A stretch of DNA of 64,000 nt from Limnohabitans sp. (GTDB taxonomy: Bacteria; Pseudomonadota; Gammaproteobacteria; Burkholderiales; Burkholderiaceae_C): NCBI RefSeq assembly GCF_017848645.1, contig NZ_JAFEIF010000004.1:1-64000 (forward strand), written 5' to 3'. The first letter of the stretch is position 1. Every line of letters starts with the position of its first letter. Positions 41,191 to 50,342 of the stretch are shown piece by piece. Position numbers and translations under genes: made by a program. The notes beneath the pieces are model-generated. The model made no database searches. It saw only the letters and a list, made by a program, of their open reading frames with translations, and was not told the DNA's origin.

Positions 41191-42402
41191 TCAACGTTCA
41201 CGCAATGCTTGCGTGACGTTTTGCAGTGGACGGAAGATGTATTCCAGAACGGTTTTGTACCCCGTGCGGATCTCCACAGATGCGGTCATGCCGGGCGAAG
41301 GAACCAGGCGCAAACCGTTGCGCAAATCTGTGGGTTCTTTGACGCGAACAATGATTCGGTAAAAACCCTCTTCCAATTCCACGGGGTTCCCGGGCTTCTT
41401 TTGTTTTTCATCACGCAAGGTGTCCGGGCTCAAATGTTCAAGAACACCTTCGAGGCCACCATATTTGTTGAAGTCGTAAGCGGTGAGCTTCACCACAGCA
41501 GCCTGTCCAACTTTCAAGAACGCCACTTCAGAGGGTTTGACGTAGGCTTCAACCAACATGACGTCTTCAGTTGGGACGATTTCCAAAATCGGTTGACCCG
41601 CTTGCACGACACCACCCACGGTGGTGATTTGCACATTCTTGACAACGCCTTTCATGGGGGAGCGAATCGTTGTGCGAAGGAAGGCATCTTCGCGCGCAGA
41701 GGCGTTTTCCTTGGTTTGAGAAAGCTCAGATGCCACCCGTGTCAACTCGTTGTTGGCATCGGTGAGATAGCGGTTTTGACGCTCGGCACGTTGACCCATC
41801 AACTCCGATTGCTGGCGCTTGAGGCGCAGCAACTCAACTTCAGACATCACACCCTGGCGAACCATGGGTTCGGTGATGGTCAATTCACGCGTGACAGCAG
41901 CCAAAGAGGTGTCCAAGGCGTGCAGTGACTGGGTCAGTGAACGCTTTCGTGCATTGAATGCTTGCAGTTCTTGCTGCATCAAGTCGGGGTGCTCATTGAG
42001 TTCGGGTGGAAAAACGAGTGCTGTGCCATAGGCTTCGGCTTTGAGTCGAGCTGCCAAGGCTGTCAAGGAGAGGAACTTTTCCTGCGCTTCTCTGAAGACA
42101 GCCCCAGAGCGGGCATCGTCGATGCGCAAAAGAACCTGATCCTTTTCAACGACGCTGCCTTCTCGTACAAACAATTCACTCAAAACACCTGAGTCAAGGC
42201 TTTGGATAACTTGCTCGCGGCTGGTGGGAATCACCTTACCTTGGCCACGCGTGATTTCATCCAGTTCGAAAAATGCTGCCCAAGCCAAGGCTAAAACCAA
42301 GGTCAGACCGGTGGCCCAGACCAGGGTCTTGCTGGCGTGGCGTTCATCATCTTCAACGGTATTGACGCCAAAGCCTGAACGGCTGGCTTTGTACTTGATC
42401 AT
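41191..42402 (-). CDS. HlyD/LapC-family type I secretion membrane fusion protein
   Basis: A 403-residue periplasmic adaptor linking the inner-membrane ABC transporter to the TolC-like channel. A short cytoplasmic N-terminus is followed by one membrane helix (about 27-46), a GKVIPTSREQVIQSLDSGVLSELFVREGSVV lipoyl half, a long coiled coil (about 120-245), the second lipoyl half (RSPMKGVVKNVQITTVGGVVQAGQPILEIVP) and a beta-barrel with DLRNGLRLVPSPGMTASVEI. It starts within the ABC gene's stop (ATGA overlap). Confidence 0.94.
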   Translation of the reverse strand: MIKYKASRSGFGVNTVEDDERHASKTLVWATGLTLVLALAWAAFFELDEITRGQGKVIPTSREQVIQSLDSGVLSELFVREGSVVEKDQVLLRIDDARSGAVFREAQEKFLSLTALAARLKAEAYGTALVFPPELNEHPDLMQQELQAFNARKRSLTQSLHALDTSLAAVTRELTITEPMVRQGVMSEVELLRLKRQQSELMGQRAERQNRYLTDANNELTRVASELSQTKENASAREDAFLRTTIRSPMKGVVKNVQITTVGGVVQAGQPILEIVPTEDVMLVEAYVKPSEVAFLKVGQAAVVKLTAYDFNKYGGLEGVLEHLSPDTLRDEKQKKPGNPVELEEGFYRIIVRVKEPTDLRNGLRLVPSPGMTASVEIRTGYKTVLEYIFRPLQNVTQALRER

Positions 42403-44627
42403 GTAGATGCTCCCTGATTCTTGACGCCATTGACATCAATGCCACGGGACAACTTGTCAATCATTTCCTGCTTGGGGCCTAGCGCCACGCATTGCCCACT
42501 GTCAACAACAGCAATCAAATCCACCCACTCCAAAAGTTGGGGTCTGTGGGTGGCCATCAGGAGCGTGCGCCCGCGCAACCAATCCTTGAGGACCGCGATC
42601 ACACGAGCTTCCGTGTTTTGATCCATGTTCGATGTGGGCTCGTCCATGAAGACCAATTGCGGGTTGCGCAGCATCATGCGAGCGATGGACAGCAACTGGC
42701 GTTGGCCACCCGACAAGCCGCCGCCAGCTTCTGTGACGGGCATGTCAAGACCCAGCGGGTGGTTGGCCACGATGTCATAGATGTTCAAGGCTTTGAGCAC
42801 CTCAGTGATCCTGACGTCGGTGATCCAGCTGTCAGCGAGGATCAGGTTGTCACGCACAGTGCCCATGAACAACTGGGGGTCCTGACCGACATAACCGGTG
42901 CGGCTGCGAACTTCGCTGGGCTCAATTTGTTGCAAATCCACGCCGTCCAGTCGAATGTTGCCAGCACCGGGGGCATAAAGACCCGCCATGAGCCGCAACA
43001 AGGTGCTTTTGCCACTGCCAACGCGGCCGAGCATGGCGACTTTTTGCCCCGGGGCGATTTGGATGGACAGTTTTTTGATCACTGGGATCTTGTGTTCGCC
43101 AGGATAAGCAAATTCAAGTGCTTCGGCCTGAAGGCCGCCTTGGATGCTTTCAGGAACCAAGTAATTGCGGCCATGGGTTCGATCGCGTGGGCGCTTCATC
43201 AGACCATCCAGCGTCTCCAGCGCGGTGGCTGCTTGCTGGTAGCGCGAGGCCAGTGACATGACGCTGGCCAAAGGTGCGATGGCGCGACCCGCCAAGATCA
43301 CCGATGCAATCAGACCGCCCAGGGTCAACTGATTGGCATGGATCAGGTAAACACCACCTACCACCATGGCGACTGTGATGATTTGCTGGATCGACGTGGT
43401 CAAGCCCATGATCCAGTTGGTCAAGCTGCGAATGCGCTTGTAGGAATCGGCGCCAGCCAAGTTCGACATCTCCCAGCGCCGCTGCAAATAGCTTTCGGCG
43501 TTGTGGGCCTTGAGCAATTCGAGATTAAGGACCGACTCCACCAAAACACTTTGTTTGTCACCCGATTCCTTCATGTTCTGCCGCATGGCGGACATCAAAG
43601 GCTTTTGGGCCAGCAGTCCGATGATGATCAGCACAGGCACGGCCAAGGCCGGAATCCAGACGAGCGGCCCACCCACCATGGCGATCAAGGCCAGAAACAT
43701 CAAGACAAAAGGCATATCCGCCAACAAGACGAGGGAAGCCGAGGAGAAGAAATCGCGCAAGGATTCAAAGTCCCGCATGGAGCTGGCAAAAATACCTGCA
43801 GACTGAGGGCGGTGTTCCAGGCGAATGGCCATGATCTCCCGCAGCAGCGTCGCGTTGATGGCCAAATCGGCTTTTTTGCCGCCCAGATCCACCAAGCGGG
43901 CTTTGAGCCAGCGCATGATGAATTCCAGAAAAATGGCCACAGTCGTTCCAATGGCCAAGGTCCACAAGGACGTGTAGGCACCCGTTGGCACCACACGGTC
44001 GTAGACGTTCATGGTGAAAAAGATGGAGGCCAGCGTGAGGATGTTGGCCACCACAGTGGCGACCATGGATTCCACGTAAAAAGCCCGAAAACGCCACAGC
44101 GTGCCCCAAAACCAGTTGAACGCCGAACCTTGCATGGGCGTCAAGGTCTGGTCGTGGCGCGTGGGGGGCAATTTCAGAGCCAAAACCTCGGGGCGCGCCA
44201 AGGCTTGTAATTCGGCCAAAGGAATGCGCTGGTCCTCCAGGCCTTTGTCGGCCCACAAGACGATGGCTTCGTTGCCCTGGATGTTGCGCAGCACACAGGC
44301 TCTGCCATCGATCAAGGGCATCAACACGGGAAGAACGTAGTGGGGGATCTCGGACAAGCGAACCCGTGACCACGCGGCCATCAAGCCATTTTTGTGCGCC
44401 ATGTCGGGGTAGGCGGCCAAAGGCACGCGGCCTCTGCTGTCGAGGGCAAAGCCGGCACGCATCACTTGGTAGTGAACGGGCCGCCCCAGCAGTTTCGCGG
44501 CCATGGTCATGCACAGCAGCAAGGGGTCTGCCATCGCGTCAGACCCTTGGGCAGGACGAGGCGGCGTGTCACCCAGGACAGGTGAATGTGCACCGCCCGT
44601 GGTGGGCAATGGGATCAATTTAGCCAT
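42399..44627 (-). CDS. type I secretion ABC transporter/ATPase, LapB/HlyB-like
   Basis: A 742-residue exporter. The N-terminal domain (about 30-150) has a C39-peptidase-like fold without the QxxxxDCG catalytic motif, so it is probably a substrate-docking domain as in HlyB and LapB. Six membrane helices follow, then the nucleotide-binding domain with Walker A GRVGSGKST (534-542), signature LSGGQ (638-642), Walker B LVFMDE (Glu663) and the switch His694. I chose the ATG at 44627 over the TTG at 44633. No RTX adhesin gene is adjacent. Confidence 0.95.
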   Translation of the reverse strand: MAKLIPLPTTGGAHSPVLGDTPPRPAQGSDAMADPLLLCMTMAAKLLGRPVHYQVMRAGFALDSRGRVPLAAYPDMAHKNGLMAAWSRVRLSEIPHYVLPVLMPLIDGRACVLRNIQGNEAIVLWADKGLEDQRIPLAELQALARPEVLALKLPPTRHDQTLTPMQGSAFNWFWGTLWRFRAFYVESMVATVVANILTLASIFFTMNVYDRVVPTGAYTSLWTLAIGTTVAIFLEFIMRWLKARLVDLGGKKADLAINATLLREIMAIRLEHRPQSAGIFASSMRDFESLRDFFSSASLVLLADMPFVLMFLALIAMVGGPLVWIPALAVPVLIIIGLLAQKPLMSAMRQNMKESGDKQSVLVESVLNLELLKAHNAESYLQRRWEMSNLAGADSYKRIRSLTNWIMGLTTSIQQIITVAMVVGGVYLIHANQLTLGGLIASVILAGRAIAPLASVMSLASRYQQAATALETLDGLMKRPRDRTHGRNYLVPESIQGGLQAEALEFAYPGEHKIPVIKKLSIQIAPGQKVAMLGRVGSGKSTLLRLMAGLYAPGAGNIRLDGVDLQQIEPSEVRSRTGYVGQDPQLFMGTVRDNLILADSWITDVRITEVLKALNIYDIVANHPLGLDMPVTEAGGGLSGGQRQLLSIARMMLRNPQLVFMDEPTSNMDQNTEARVIAVLKDWLRGRTLLMATHRPQLLEWVDLIAVVDSGQCVALGPKQEMIDKLSRGIDVNGVKNQGAST

Positions 44628-44656
44628 GTTCAATCAATGTGGGGTCTGTACGTCGT

Positions 44657-46024
44657 TCATCTGGCAGGTGCAGTCACCAGACCGGGCTCTGCAGAAAAGC
44701 GTTTGGCCAATTCGCCGGTGGCCGCGAGGACGCGCACGCGTGCCAGACGTTCGTCGTGAAAAGCGGCCCGGGCCGCACTGCGGTAATTGAAAGTGTCGGC
44801 CTGGATATTCAAAAGATCCAGCAAAGAACGCCTGGCCACCCGGAATTGCTGTCGGTAGGCCTCGACCAGTTTGTCGCTCACCAGGGTTTGGGCGCTGCCA
44901 GTATCCGAACGGGCTTTGGCCGAGGCCCATTCTTGCCAGGCAAAAGCTGCTTTTTCACGGGCCAGCAGACGGGCTTCTTCCAATGCAAATTCGGCAGATT
45001 TGACTTGGTTAACGGCACCTTCAACCAAGGCAGAGGTGCCGCCACCGTTGTAAAAGGGTGCATTGACCTGAAGTTGGGTCAAGGCATCTTGTTTGCCGGT
45101 GAAGGTGTTGACCTGACGTGATACCGCGAGGTCAACGGTGGGCCAGTATTGCCCCTTGGCCTGACGCACACTGGCTTGTGCCGCCTGAAGTTGGGCGCGC
45201 GCTTGTGCAATGGGGGCCAAGTCTTCGGAGACCAGCTCCATCGTCTTGCTCAAAGAGGTGGGGATACGACCCAGGACGCCCGAGTCAGACATGGCGGCAT
45301 CCAGGTTCATGGGCCGTGCATCCATATCGCCCTTCCAGAAGCGTCGCAAGCGCTGAATCGCTTGGGCAAAGTCTGACTTGCGTTGCTGCAATGCCAGGGT
45401 CGCGTTTTCCATACGAACCAAGGCTTGCTCGTAATCTACCCTGCGACCCGTGTCGGCTTCGGCAATTTTCTGGATGTCATTCAGGGTTTCGCGATGTGCG
45501 TTGACGTTGCGAACGGCCAGGCTGTACAAGTCGGCCGTTTTAGCCCAATTGAGATAGGCTTCAGCCGCCAATTGCGCCACCTCATCCAGCGTGTTCGCTT
45601 GCAAATGTTCAGAGGCCAATGTCAGCGCTTCGGCGCGCTGTGCCTCCGCTTCAATCCGGCCGCCCGACCACAGGTTGAGGCGGGCTGTGGGGGAGATCGC
45701 GGTCCGCTCTGTGCCCAAAGGCAGGGTTCCGGATGAATAGGCGTTGGCTGTAGCGCTGACGCCGAGCTGGGGGTAGTGGGCGCTGCGTGCACGGGTGATG
45801 TCGCTGCGGGCAGCTGCGGTCTTTGCGGATGCAGACAACACGGCCGGGTAGGTTTGCAAGGCTTGATTCACCACTTGAGGCAATGACTGAGCATGCAATG
45901 CGGCAGGCACGAGTGCAGCCGCCAGCACCAAGCAGGCGCTCTTGGAAGTGGCAAAAAATCCAAAAAACGGCCCGCCCCTGTGCGGAGACCGAAGAATGTA
46001 TTTTTGACATTCGGAATGAATCAT
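44657..46024 (-). CDS. TolC family outer-membrane efflux/secretion channel
   Basis: A 455-residue outer-membrane channel, completing the type I secretion system. The signal peptide ends near AALHAQS (about residue 40). Two repeated TolC halves show SLPQVVNQALQTYPAVLSAS at the start and heptad-rich helices with AEAYLNWAKTADLYSLA and WQEWASAKARSDTGSAQ. The ATG at 46024 gives a plausible signal sequence; the frame is open to 46213 but those residues are not signal-like. It is the first gene of the four-gene operon; the ABC gene starts 29 bases after its stop. Confidence 0.93.
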   Translation of the reverse strand: MIHSECQKYILRSPHRGGPFFGFFATSKSACLVLAAALVPAALHAQSLPQVVNQALQTYPAVLSASAKTAAARSDITRARSAHYPQLGVSATANAYSSGTLPLGTERTAISPTARLNLWSGGRIEAEAQRAEALTLASEHLQANTLDEVAQLAAEAYLNWAKTADLYSLAVRNVNAHRETLNDIQKIAEADTGRRVDYEQALVRMENATLALQQRKSDFAQAIQRLRRFWKGDMDARPMNLDAAMSDSGVLGRIPTSLSKTMELVSEDLAPIAQARAQLQAAQASVRQAKGQYWPTVDLAVSRQVNTFTGKQDALTQLQVNAPFYNGGGTSALVEGAVNQVKSAEFALEEARLLAREKAAFAWQEWASAKARSDTGSAQTLVSDKLVEAYRQQFRVARRSLLDLLNIQADTFNYRSAARAAFHDERLARVRVLAATGELAKRFSAEPGLVTAPAR

Positions 46025-46522
46025 GGTGGATGAAATACCAACTACGTTAAAAATGAAATTCTCGCTACAAAAAATAGTTCGCGAATCCACCAATTGGCGT
46101 ACCCCTGCCAAAAAAATAGACGTAAATGGTGATTTAGTGCAAAAAAATGTTTTGTACCCAAGTCTTGGCGAAGCAAGGGGGCAGGTCAAGGGCGTGCTTG
46201 ATGCAAAAAACAAGCATTGATGCTGCCAGGCAAGCCGAAAGAGGTCACAAAAGGATCAAAATTCTGCTTTTTTCTGTCGGGTGACAGCACTTGATGGAGG
46301 TGTTTTTTCCATTTCAAGGACTTAATAGCCTATAAATAGCAAATTATAAACAAAAGTATACAAATATATTAACTTTTTAGATCTGTTTGAAGTCTATTGG
46401 AAATGGCCGAAGGGTCAAGCCATGCACCTGCTGGGCCGCGCATGGGGAGGCTGAGCACGCCTGCAAAATGTGCCCCCATCACATCCAATGGCCCATCCCA
46501 TGTTCAGGGCCTGTTGTCGTGA
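46025..46522. other. intergenic region between pyrE and the type I secretion operon
   Basis: No supported gene lies in these 498 bases. Bases about 46318-46385 are strikingly A/T-rich in an otherwise GC-rich window, while 46386-46522 return to normal composition. A minus-strand promoter is suggested at 46343-46348, which would leave a leader of roughly 310 bases before the TolC-like start. A 65-residue plus-strand frame inside is not convincing. Confidence 0.7.
46343..46348 (-). promoter_or_regulatory. candidate -10 box for the type I secretion operon
   Basis: On the minus strand this reads TATAAT, within the AT-rich block. A -35 box is not clear (TTAATA about 18 bases upstream). AT-rich curved promoters of this kind are often silenced by H-NS-like proteins. 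Confidence 0.35.
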
Positions 46523-47227
46523 TCAAACCCCGTAGCGGTCCCGGTAGGCCTGCACATGGGCCAGGTGGGCCAGCAGCTCGGGCTGGCTTTGGCGGGCCAG
46601 GAAGGCCAGCAGGTCAGACAGCTGGGCGATGGTGCACACCTGCATGCCCAGTGCATTGCGCACATATTGAACCGCGCTGTGCGGCACATCCTTGACCGAG
46701 CCGTCGGCTTGCTTTTCGGTCGCCATCTCCTGGCGGTCCAGCGCAATGGCGATGGCGTGCGGCGTGGCCCCGGCGGCCTGGATCAGGGCAATGGATTCAC
46801 GCGCTGCCGTGCCCGCGCTCATCACGTCGTCCACGATCAGCACGCGCCCTTGGAGGGGGGCGCCCACCAAAGAGCCGCCTTCGCCATGGTCCTTGGCCTC
46901 TTTGCGGTTGTAGGCAAAGGGCACGTTCTTGCCCAAACGGGCCAGTTCGATGGCCACCGCTGCGCCCAGTGGAATGCCCTTGTAGGCCGGGCCGAAGATC
47001 ATGTCGAACTCGATGCCACTGGCCAGCAGGGCTTGTGCATAAAATTGCGCCAGTCGGCTGAGCTTGGCGCCGTCGTCAAACAGACCGGCGTTGAAGAAGT
47101 AAGGGCTCATGCGCCCGGCCTTGGTCTTGAATTGCCCAAAGCGCAAGACGCCCGAATCGACCGCAAACTGCACAAATTCCTGAGCGAGCGCCTGTGTATC
47201 GGCGCTGCTTGCCTGTCCTGTCACCAT
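46523..47227 (-). CDS. pyrE: orotate phosphoribosyltransferase
   Basis: Converts orotate and PRPP to OMP in pyrimidine synthesis. The 234-residue protein has the PRPP motif [13 protein letters not shown] at 129-141 and the orotate loop [11 protein letters not shown]. An AAGGA lies seven bases upstream of the ATG, inside the opposite-strand xth reading frame. Its ATG and the xth ATG share CATG, so the two genes are divergent with no spacer. Confidence 0.97.
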   Translation of the reverse strand: MVTGQASSADTQALAQEFVQFAVDSGVLRFGQFKTKAGRMSPYFFNAGLFDDGAKLSRLAQFYAQALLASGIEFDMIFGPAYKGIPLGAAVAIELARLGKNVPFAYNRKEAKDHGEGGSLVGAPLQGRVLIVDDVMSAGTAARESIALIQAAGATPHAIAIALDRQEMATEKQADGSVKDVPHSAVQYVRNALGMQVCTIAQLSDLLAFLARQSQPELLAHLAHVQAYRDRYGV

Positions 47228-48029
47228 GGGGAAATCCTTGTTCAAACTCACCAGCCTCAACCTCAACGGCATCCGCTCGGCCACGACCAAAGGCGTTGAA
47301 GCCTGGCTGGCGCAAGAAAAACCCGATTGTATTGGCGTGCAAGAGGTCAAAGCCCAGGCCCCCGACGTGGCGGGCAAGTTCGAGGCCTTGGCGGACCTCA
47401 AGGGCTATTTCCACTTTGCCCAGAAAAAAGGCTACTCGGGCGTGGGGGTCTACACCCGCCACGAACCCAGCGATGTGGTGGTCGGCTTTGACGGCGGCGA
47501 GTTCGATGCCGAAGGCCGCTATGTGGAGCTGCGCTTTGACACGCCCACGCGCAAGATGTCCATCATCAGCAGCTACTTTCCCAGCGGCTCATCGGGCCCT
47601 GAGCGGCAGGAAGCCAAGTTCCGCTTTCTGAGTGTGATGTACCCGCACCTGATGGCCCTCAAGGGCGAGCGCGAATTCATCGTTTGCAGCGACGTGAACA
47701 TCGCGCACCAGCAAGCCGACCTGAAAAACTGGCGCAGCAATCAGAAAAACAGCGGCTTCCTGCCTGAAGAGCGCGCCTGGATGACGCAACTGACCACCGA
47801 AGGGGGCCTGGTGGACGTGTACCGCCGACTGCAGCCGCACACCACCGACGATTGCTACACCTGGTGGAGCAACCGGGGCCAAGCCTACGCCAAGAACGTG
47901 GGCTGGCGTCTGGACTACCACCTGGCCACCCCCGCTGTGGCCGAGAAGGCCCGCACCGAGCACATTTACAAAGGCGAGAAGTTCTCGGACCACGCACCGA
48001 TCACGATCGGCTACGACATGAGCTTGTGA
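47226..48029 (+). CDS. xth: exodeoxyribonuclease III (AP endonuclease)
   Basis: A 267-residue DNA-repair enzyme cleaving abasic sites and removing 3' blocks. It contains [12 protein letters not shown], the metal Glu in [10 protein letters not shown], the DVNIAH active-site loop, and the C-terminal [10 protein letters not shown] and FSDHAPITI (catalytic His). The ATG at 47226 is used here, but a TTG at 47238 has GGGGA five bases upstream and gives the family-typical [10 protein letters not shown] start, so 47238 may be the true one. Confidence 0.95.
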   Translation: MGKSLFKLTSLNLNGIRSATTKGVEAWLAQEKPDCIGVQEVKAQAPDVAGKFEALADLKGYFHFAQKKGYSGVGVYTRHEPSDVVVGFDGGEFDAEGRYVELRFDTPTRKMSIISSYFPSGSSGPERQEAKFRFLSVMYPHLMALKGEREFIVCSDVNIAHQQADLKNWRSNQKNSGFLPEERAWMTQLTTEGGLVDVYRRLQPHTTDDCYTWWSNRGQAYAKNVGWRLDYHLATPAVAEKARTEHIYKGEKFSDHAPITIGYDMSL

Positions 48030-48042
48030 GTCGCAGCCTGCC

Positions 48043-48798
48043 TCACGTGTTGCCGCGCAGCTCGCGCGTGTACGTCAGCATGCGTCCCTTGTAAGCGTCC
48101 TCACCACCCTGTGCGGCTTGGTCCAGCACCTGCTCATGCATTGCAAAACCCAGCTGTGCCATGTGTTTGTGAAAGGCGGCGCGGTTGCCCCGGTTGGGGT
48201 CGATCACCCAGATCTCTGAACTGAGGGCGGCGTGTTCACCGATGAATTGGGCCAGTGTGCCCGCGTCATCGCGCTCGTACAGGATATCGCTGCCCACGAT
48301 CAAGTCGAACAGACCGGACAAAGGGGCATCGTGCGCATGTGTGAGCACGGGCAGGCCGTCCTCTCGGGCGGCGGCCGTGCCCCACAGCCCATGGCAATAG
48401 GGCAGGGGCAGCAAGCCATTGAGTCGGGTGTTTTCGTCCAGAAAAGCATGCGCCAGCGGGTGGCAGTCGCTGGCCGTGACCTGTGCGCCCCGGCGGTGCG
48501 CCACCAAACTGGCCAGGCCCAAACCACAACCAATTTCCAGAATGCGCTCGCCCGAGACGGGGCGGCGCGCCATGCGCTCTGCCAAGCGCATGCCTGAGGG
48601 CCACAGCAGACCAAACAAGGGCCAGGTGGCCGATGAAATGCCCAGATTCAGGGCTTCGTCCAAGGGGTCGTGAAACTGGTGCTTGTCGAGCAAGGAGCGG
48701 ATGAGCAAGTCGTCCACGCCTGTGACCGCAATGCTTTCCTGTTTGGTCAGGTAGCCGGGTGATGAGGGGTTCAAAAAAGCAATCGGTGCAGCGCGCAT
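48043..48798 (-). CDS. class I SAM-dependent methyltransferase
   Basis: A 251-residue methyltransferase with motif I ILEIGCGLG at 86-94, motif II TASDCHPLA and a DLIVGSDILYERDDA motif typical of the lysine methyltransferase (METTL20/ETFB-KMT-like) group. The target is probably a protein lysine, but this is inference. The ATG at 48798 is chosen; the frame stays open to 48963 without recognisable sequence. It converges with xth. Confidence 0.85.
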   Translation of the reverse strand: MRAAPIAFLNPSSPGYLTKQESIAVTGVDDLLIRSLLDKHQFHDPLDEALNLGISSATWPLFGLLWPSGMRLAERMARRPVSGERILEIGCGLGLASLVAHRRGAQVTASDCHPLAHAFLDENTRLNGLLPLPYCHGLWGTAAAREDGLPVLTHAHDAPLSGLFDLIVGSDILYERDDAGTLAQFIGEHAALSSEIWVIDPNRGNRAAFHKHMAQLGFAMHEQVLDQAAQGGEDAYKGRMLTYTRELRGNT

Positions 48799-49024
48799 GC
48801 AAAAGACCAAAAGGCGCTGGCTGGTCGGACTGTACACCCAGCCAGCGCCAGCACAGCGGCTGAACGCTTGGGGTCTGCGGATCGCTTGTGTGTGGTCTGC
48901 GATCTCAACAAAGTTCCATCGAATGATGACGTCATGAACTTGGGTGCGGTAGACCACAGACATCGATGTGTGCGAGGGCTAAAGTGAAGTCCTCCATCCA
49001 TTTCAACCAACCTCAAGGCATTCC

Positions 49025-49351
49025 ATGTCAAACACCAAAACGGCGAACGAAAAAATCTCTTCACTGGGCGCTGGCATCACCAGCCAGGTCGAAGACTTGG
49101 TCGATGAAGCCCGCCCGGCTCTCGATCGCATGAGTCACCGTGTGAAAGACGAATGGCACGATCTGACTGAGTCTGGCAAAGAAGCCTTGGCAGATGCCAA
49201 ACACAAGCTGGAAACAGAAGCAAAGCATGTGCGCTTGACCACTGAGCACATGATCCACCATGACCCCATTCGTTCTGTGCTGATTGCTGCAGGCACGGGT
49301 GCGGCGATCGCGCTGGCTGCGTCTTGGTTCATGCGTTCACGTTCGCAGTGA
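49025..49351 (+). CDS. YqjD/ElaB-type DUF883 membrane-anchored protein
   Basis: A 108-residue protein: an amphipathic, charged helix (VEDLVDEARPALDRMSHRVKDEW...) and a C-terminal membrane anchor with HDPIRSVLIAAGTGAAIALAASWFMRSR in outline. DUF883 proteins tether stationary-phase ribosomes to the membrane in E. coli. Its stop overlaps the next start (TGATG). A 10-bp palindrome ATGACGTCAT lies at 48926-48935 upstream. Confidence 0.88.
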   Translation: MSNTKTANEKISSLGAGITSQVEDLVDEARPALDRMSHRVKDEWHDLTESGKEALADAKHKLETEAKHVRLTTEHMIHHDPIRSVLIAAGTGAAIALAASWFMRSRSQ

Positions 49352-49734
49352 TGCTGCGCTTGCTTCTGAAAGTGTTGCTGCTGCCGCCACACTTGCTCAA
49401 GTCACATGCCCAAGGGTATGCTGACTTGGTCAGTGAAGTGAGTGCCCGTTATGTGTGCGCCCAAAAAAACCGCTGGCTGATGTATGGGCTCAGCGTTTTG
49501 GCCATGTTGCTGGCGTTGATTTTTGGTGGCGTGGCCTTGCTGCTGTGGAGCGCATGGCCACAGCAGGCGAGTCCACACGTCTGGGTACTGCCAGCGCTGC
49601 CAGGCGCATGTCTGCTTTTGAGCGTCATCTGTTGGTGGTGGGCGCGTCGGCTGCGCTTGCAACCTTTGCTGGAAGACATCCAAGCGCAAATCGCGCTCGA
49701 CCTGCAGGCCATCCGGCAAGTGAATTCGGCATGA
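49351..49734 (+). CDS. small membrane protein, phage-holin-family/YqjE-like
   Basis: A 127-residue protein with an N-terminal amphipathic stretch and two membrane segments (LMYGLSVLAMLLALIFGGVALLL and VLPALPGACLLLSVICWWWA, shortened). Position after a DUF883 gene matches YqjE. The start at 49351 overlaps the previous stop by one base; the next gene overlaps it by four. Confidence 0.75.
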   Translation: MLRLLLKVLLLPPHLLKSHAQGYADLVSEVSARYVCAQKNRWLMYGLSVLAMLLALIFGGVALLLWSAWPQQASPHVWVLPALPGACLLLSVICWWWARRLRLQPLLEDIQAQIALDLQAIRQVNSA

Positions 49735-49922
49735 ATCCTGACCTGACACCCGCACAGCGATTGGCGATGTCGAGGGCCCAGTTGACCCAGGCTTTGCGTG
49801 ACCCTGCTTGGTTGCTGCTGCTTCAGCGCTGGCTTGAGAGCAAGACGTCTTTCGCCCCAGCATCTGCACAAGCTTGTGCTACAAAAAAACCAAACGGTGG
49901 AAGACAAAAGCAATCGGTATGA
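49731..49922 (+). CDS. 63-residue protein, third gene of the YqjD-like operon
   Basis: The frame from ATG 49731 encodes MNPDLTPAQRLAMSRAQL, then ALRDPAWLLLLQRWLE and a Lys-rich tail. Translational overlap ATGA with the YqjE-like gene and analogy to the E. coli yqjD-yqjE-yqjK order support it as real. No function can be given. Confidence 0.65.
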   Translation: MNPDLTPAQRLAMSRAQLTQALRDPAWLLLLQRWLESKTSFAPASAQACATKKPNGGRQKQSV

Positions 49923-49957
49923 AGCAAGGGTGCCGCTTGGGGGCGGTCGGGCAGGGT

Positions 49958-50104
49958 TCACAGCCTGCGTCCCTGGATCACGCGCACCAGCACCACCACC
50001 ACAGCCAGCACCAACAAAAGGTGAATCAAGCCGCCCAGTGTGTACGACGAGACCAGACCCAACAGCCACAAAATCACCAAAACGACGGCCAGAGTTTCAA
50101 GCAT
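49958..50104 (-). CDS. lmo0937-like small membrane protein
   Basis: A 48-residue protein made almost wholly of two hydrophobic segments (MLETLAVVLVILWLLGLVSS, then IHLLLVLAVVVVLVRVI), ending in QGRRL. This is the pattern of the lmo0937 family, which is widespread in stress-related contexts but uncharacterised. It is 10 bases downstream of the glycine-zipper lipoprotein gene. Confidence 0.8.
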   Translation of the reverse strand: MLETLAVVLVILWLLGLVSSYTLGGLIHLLLVLAVVVVLVRVIQGRRL

Positions 50105-50114
50105 TTGAGGGCCT

Positions 50115-50342
50115 TTATTTTTTGTCAACTTCGTGGCCAATCACACCACCCACGGCAGCACCACCTACGGTGCCCGTGGTGCTGCCGCCGGTCAGGATGG
50201 CGCCGCCAATGGCCCCTACACCAGCGCCAATGGCGGTGTTCTTTTCTTGTCGCGTCATGCCCGAGCAGGCAGCCATGGCCACAGAGGCCATGACCGGCAG
50301 GGCCGTGCCTGAGATGCGGATCAATGGATGAGGAATATGCAT
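50115..50342 (-). CDS. glycine-zipper lipoprotein (OsmB-like)
   Basis: A 75-residue protein with a signal peptide ending AMAAC (lipobox) and a glycine-zipper segment GAGVGAIGGAILTGGSTTGTVGG in outline, then GGVIGHEVDKK. OsmB-like lipoproteins sit in the outer membrane and are induced by envelope or osmotic stress. I chose the ATG at 50342 (MHIPHPLIRIS); GGAG lies just upstream. Confidence 0.82.
   Translation of the reverse strand: MHIPHPLIRISGTALPVMASVAMAACSGMTRQEKNTAIGAGVGAIGGAILTGGSTTGTVGGAAVGGVIGHEVDKK

Noticed and set aside
46023..46220. 65-residue plus-strand frame in the secretion-operon leader
   Set aside because: Basic composition and no convincing ribosome-binding site; more likely non-coding leader DNA.
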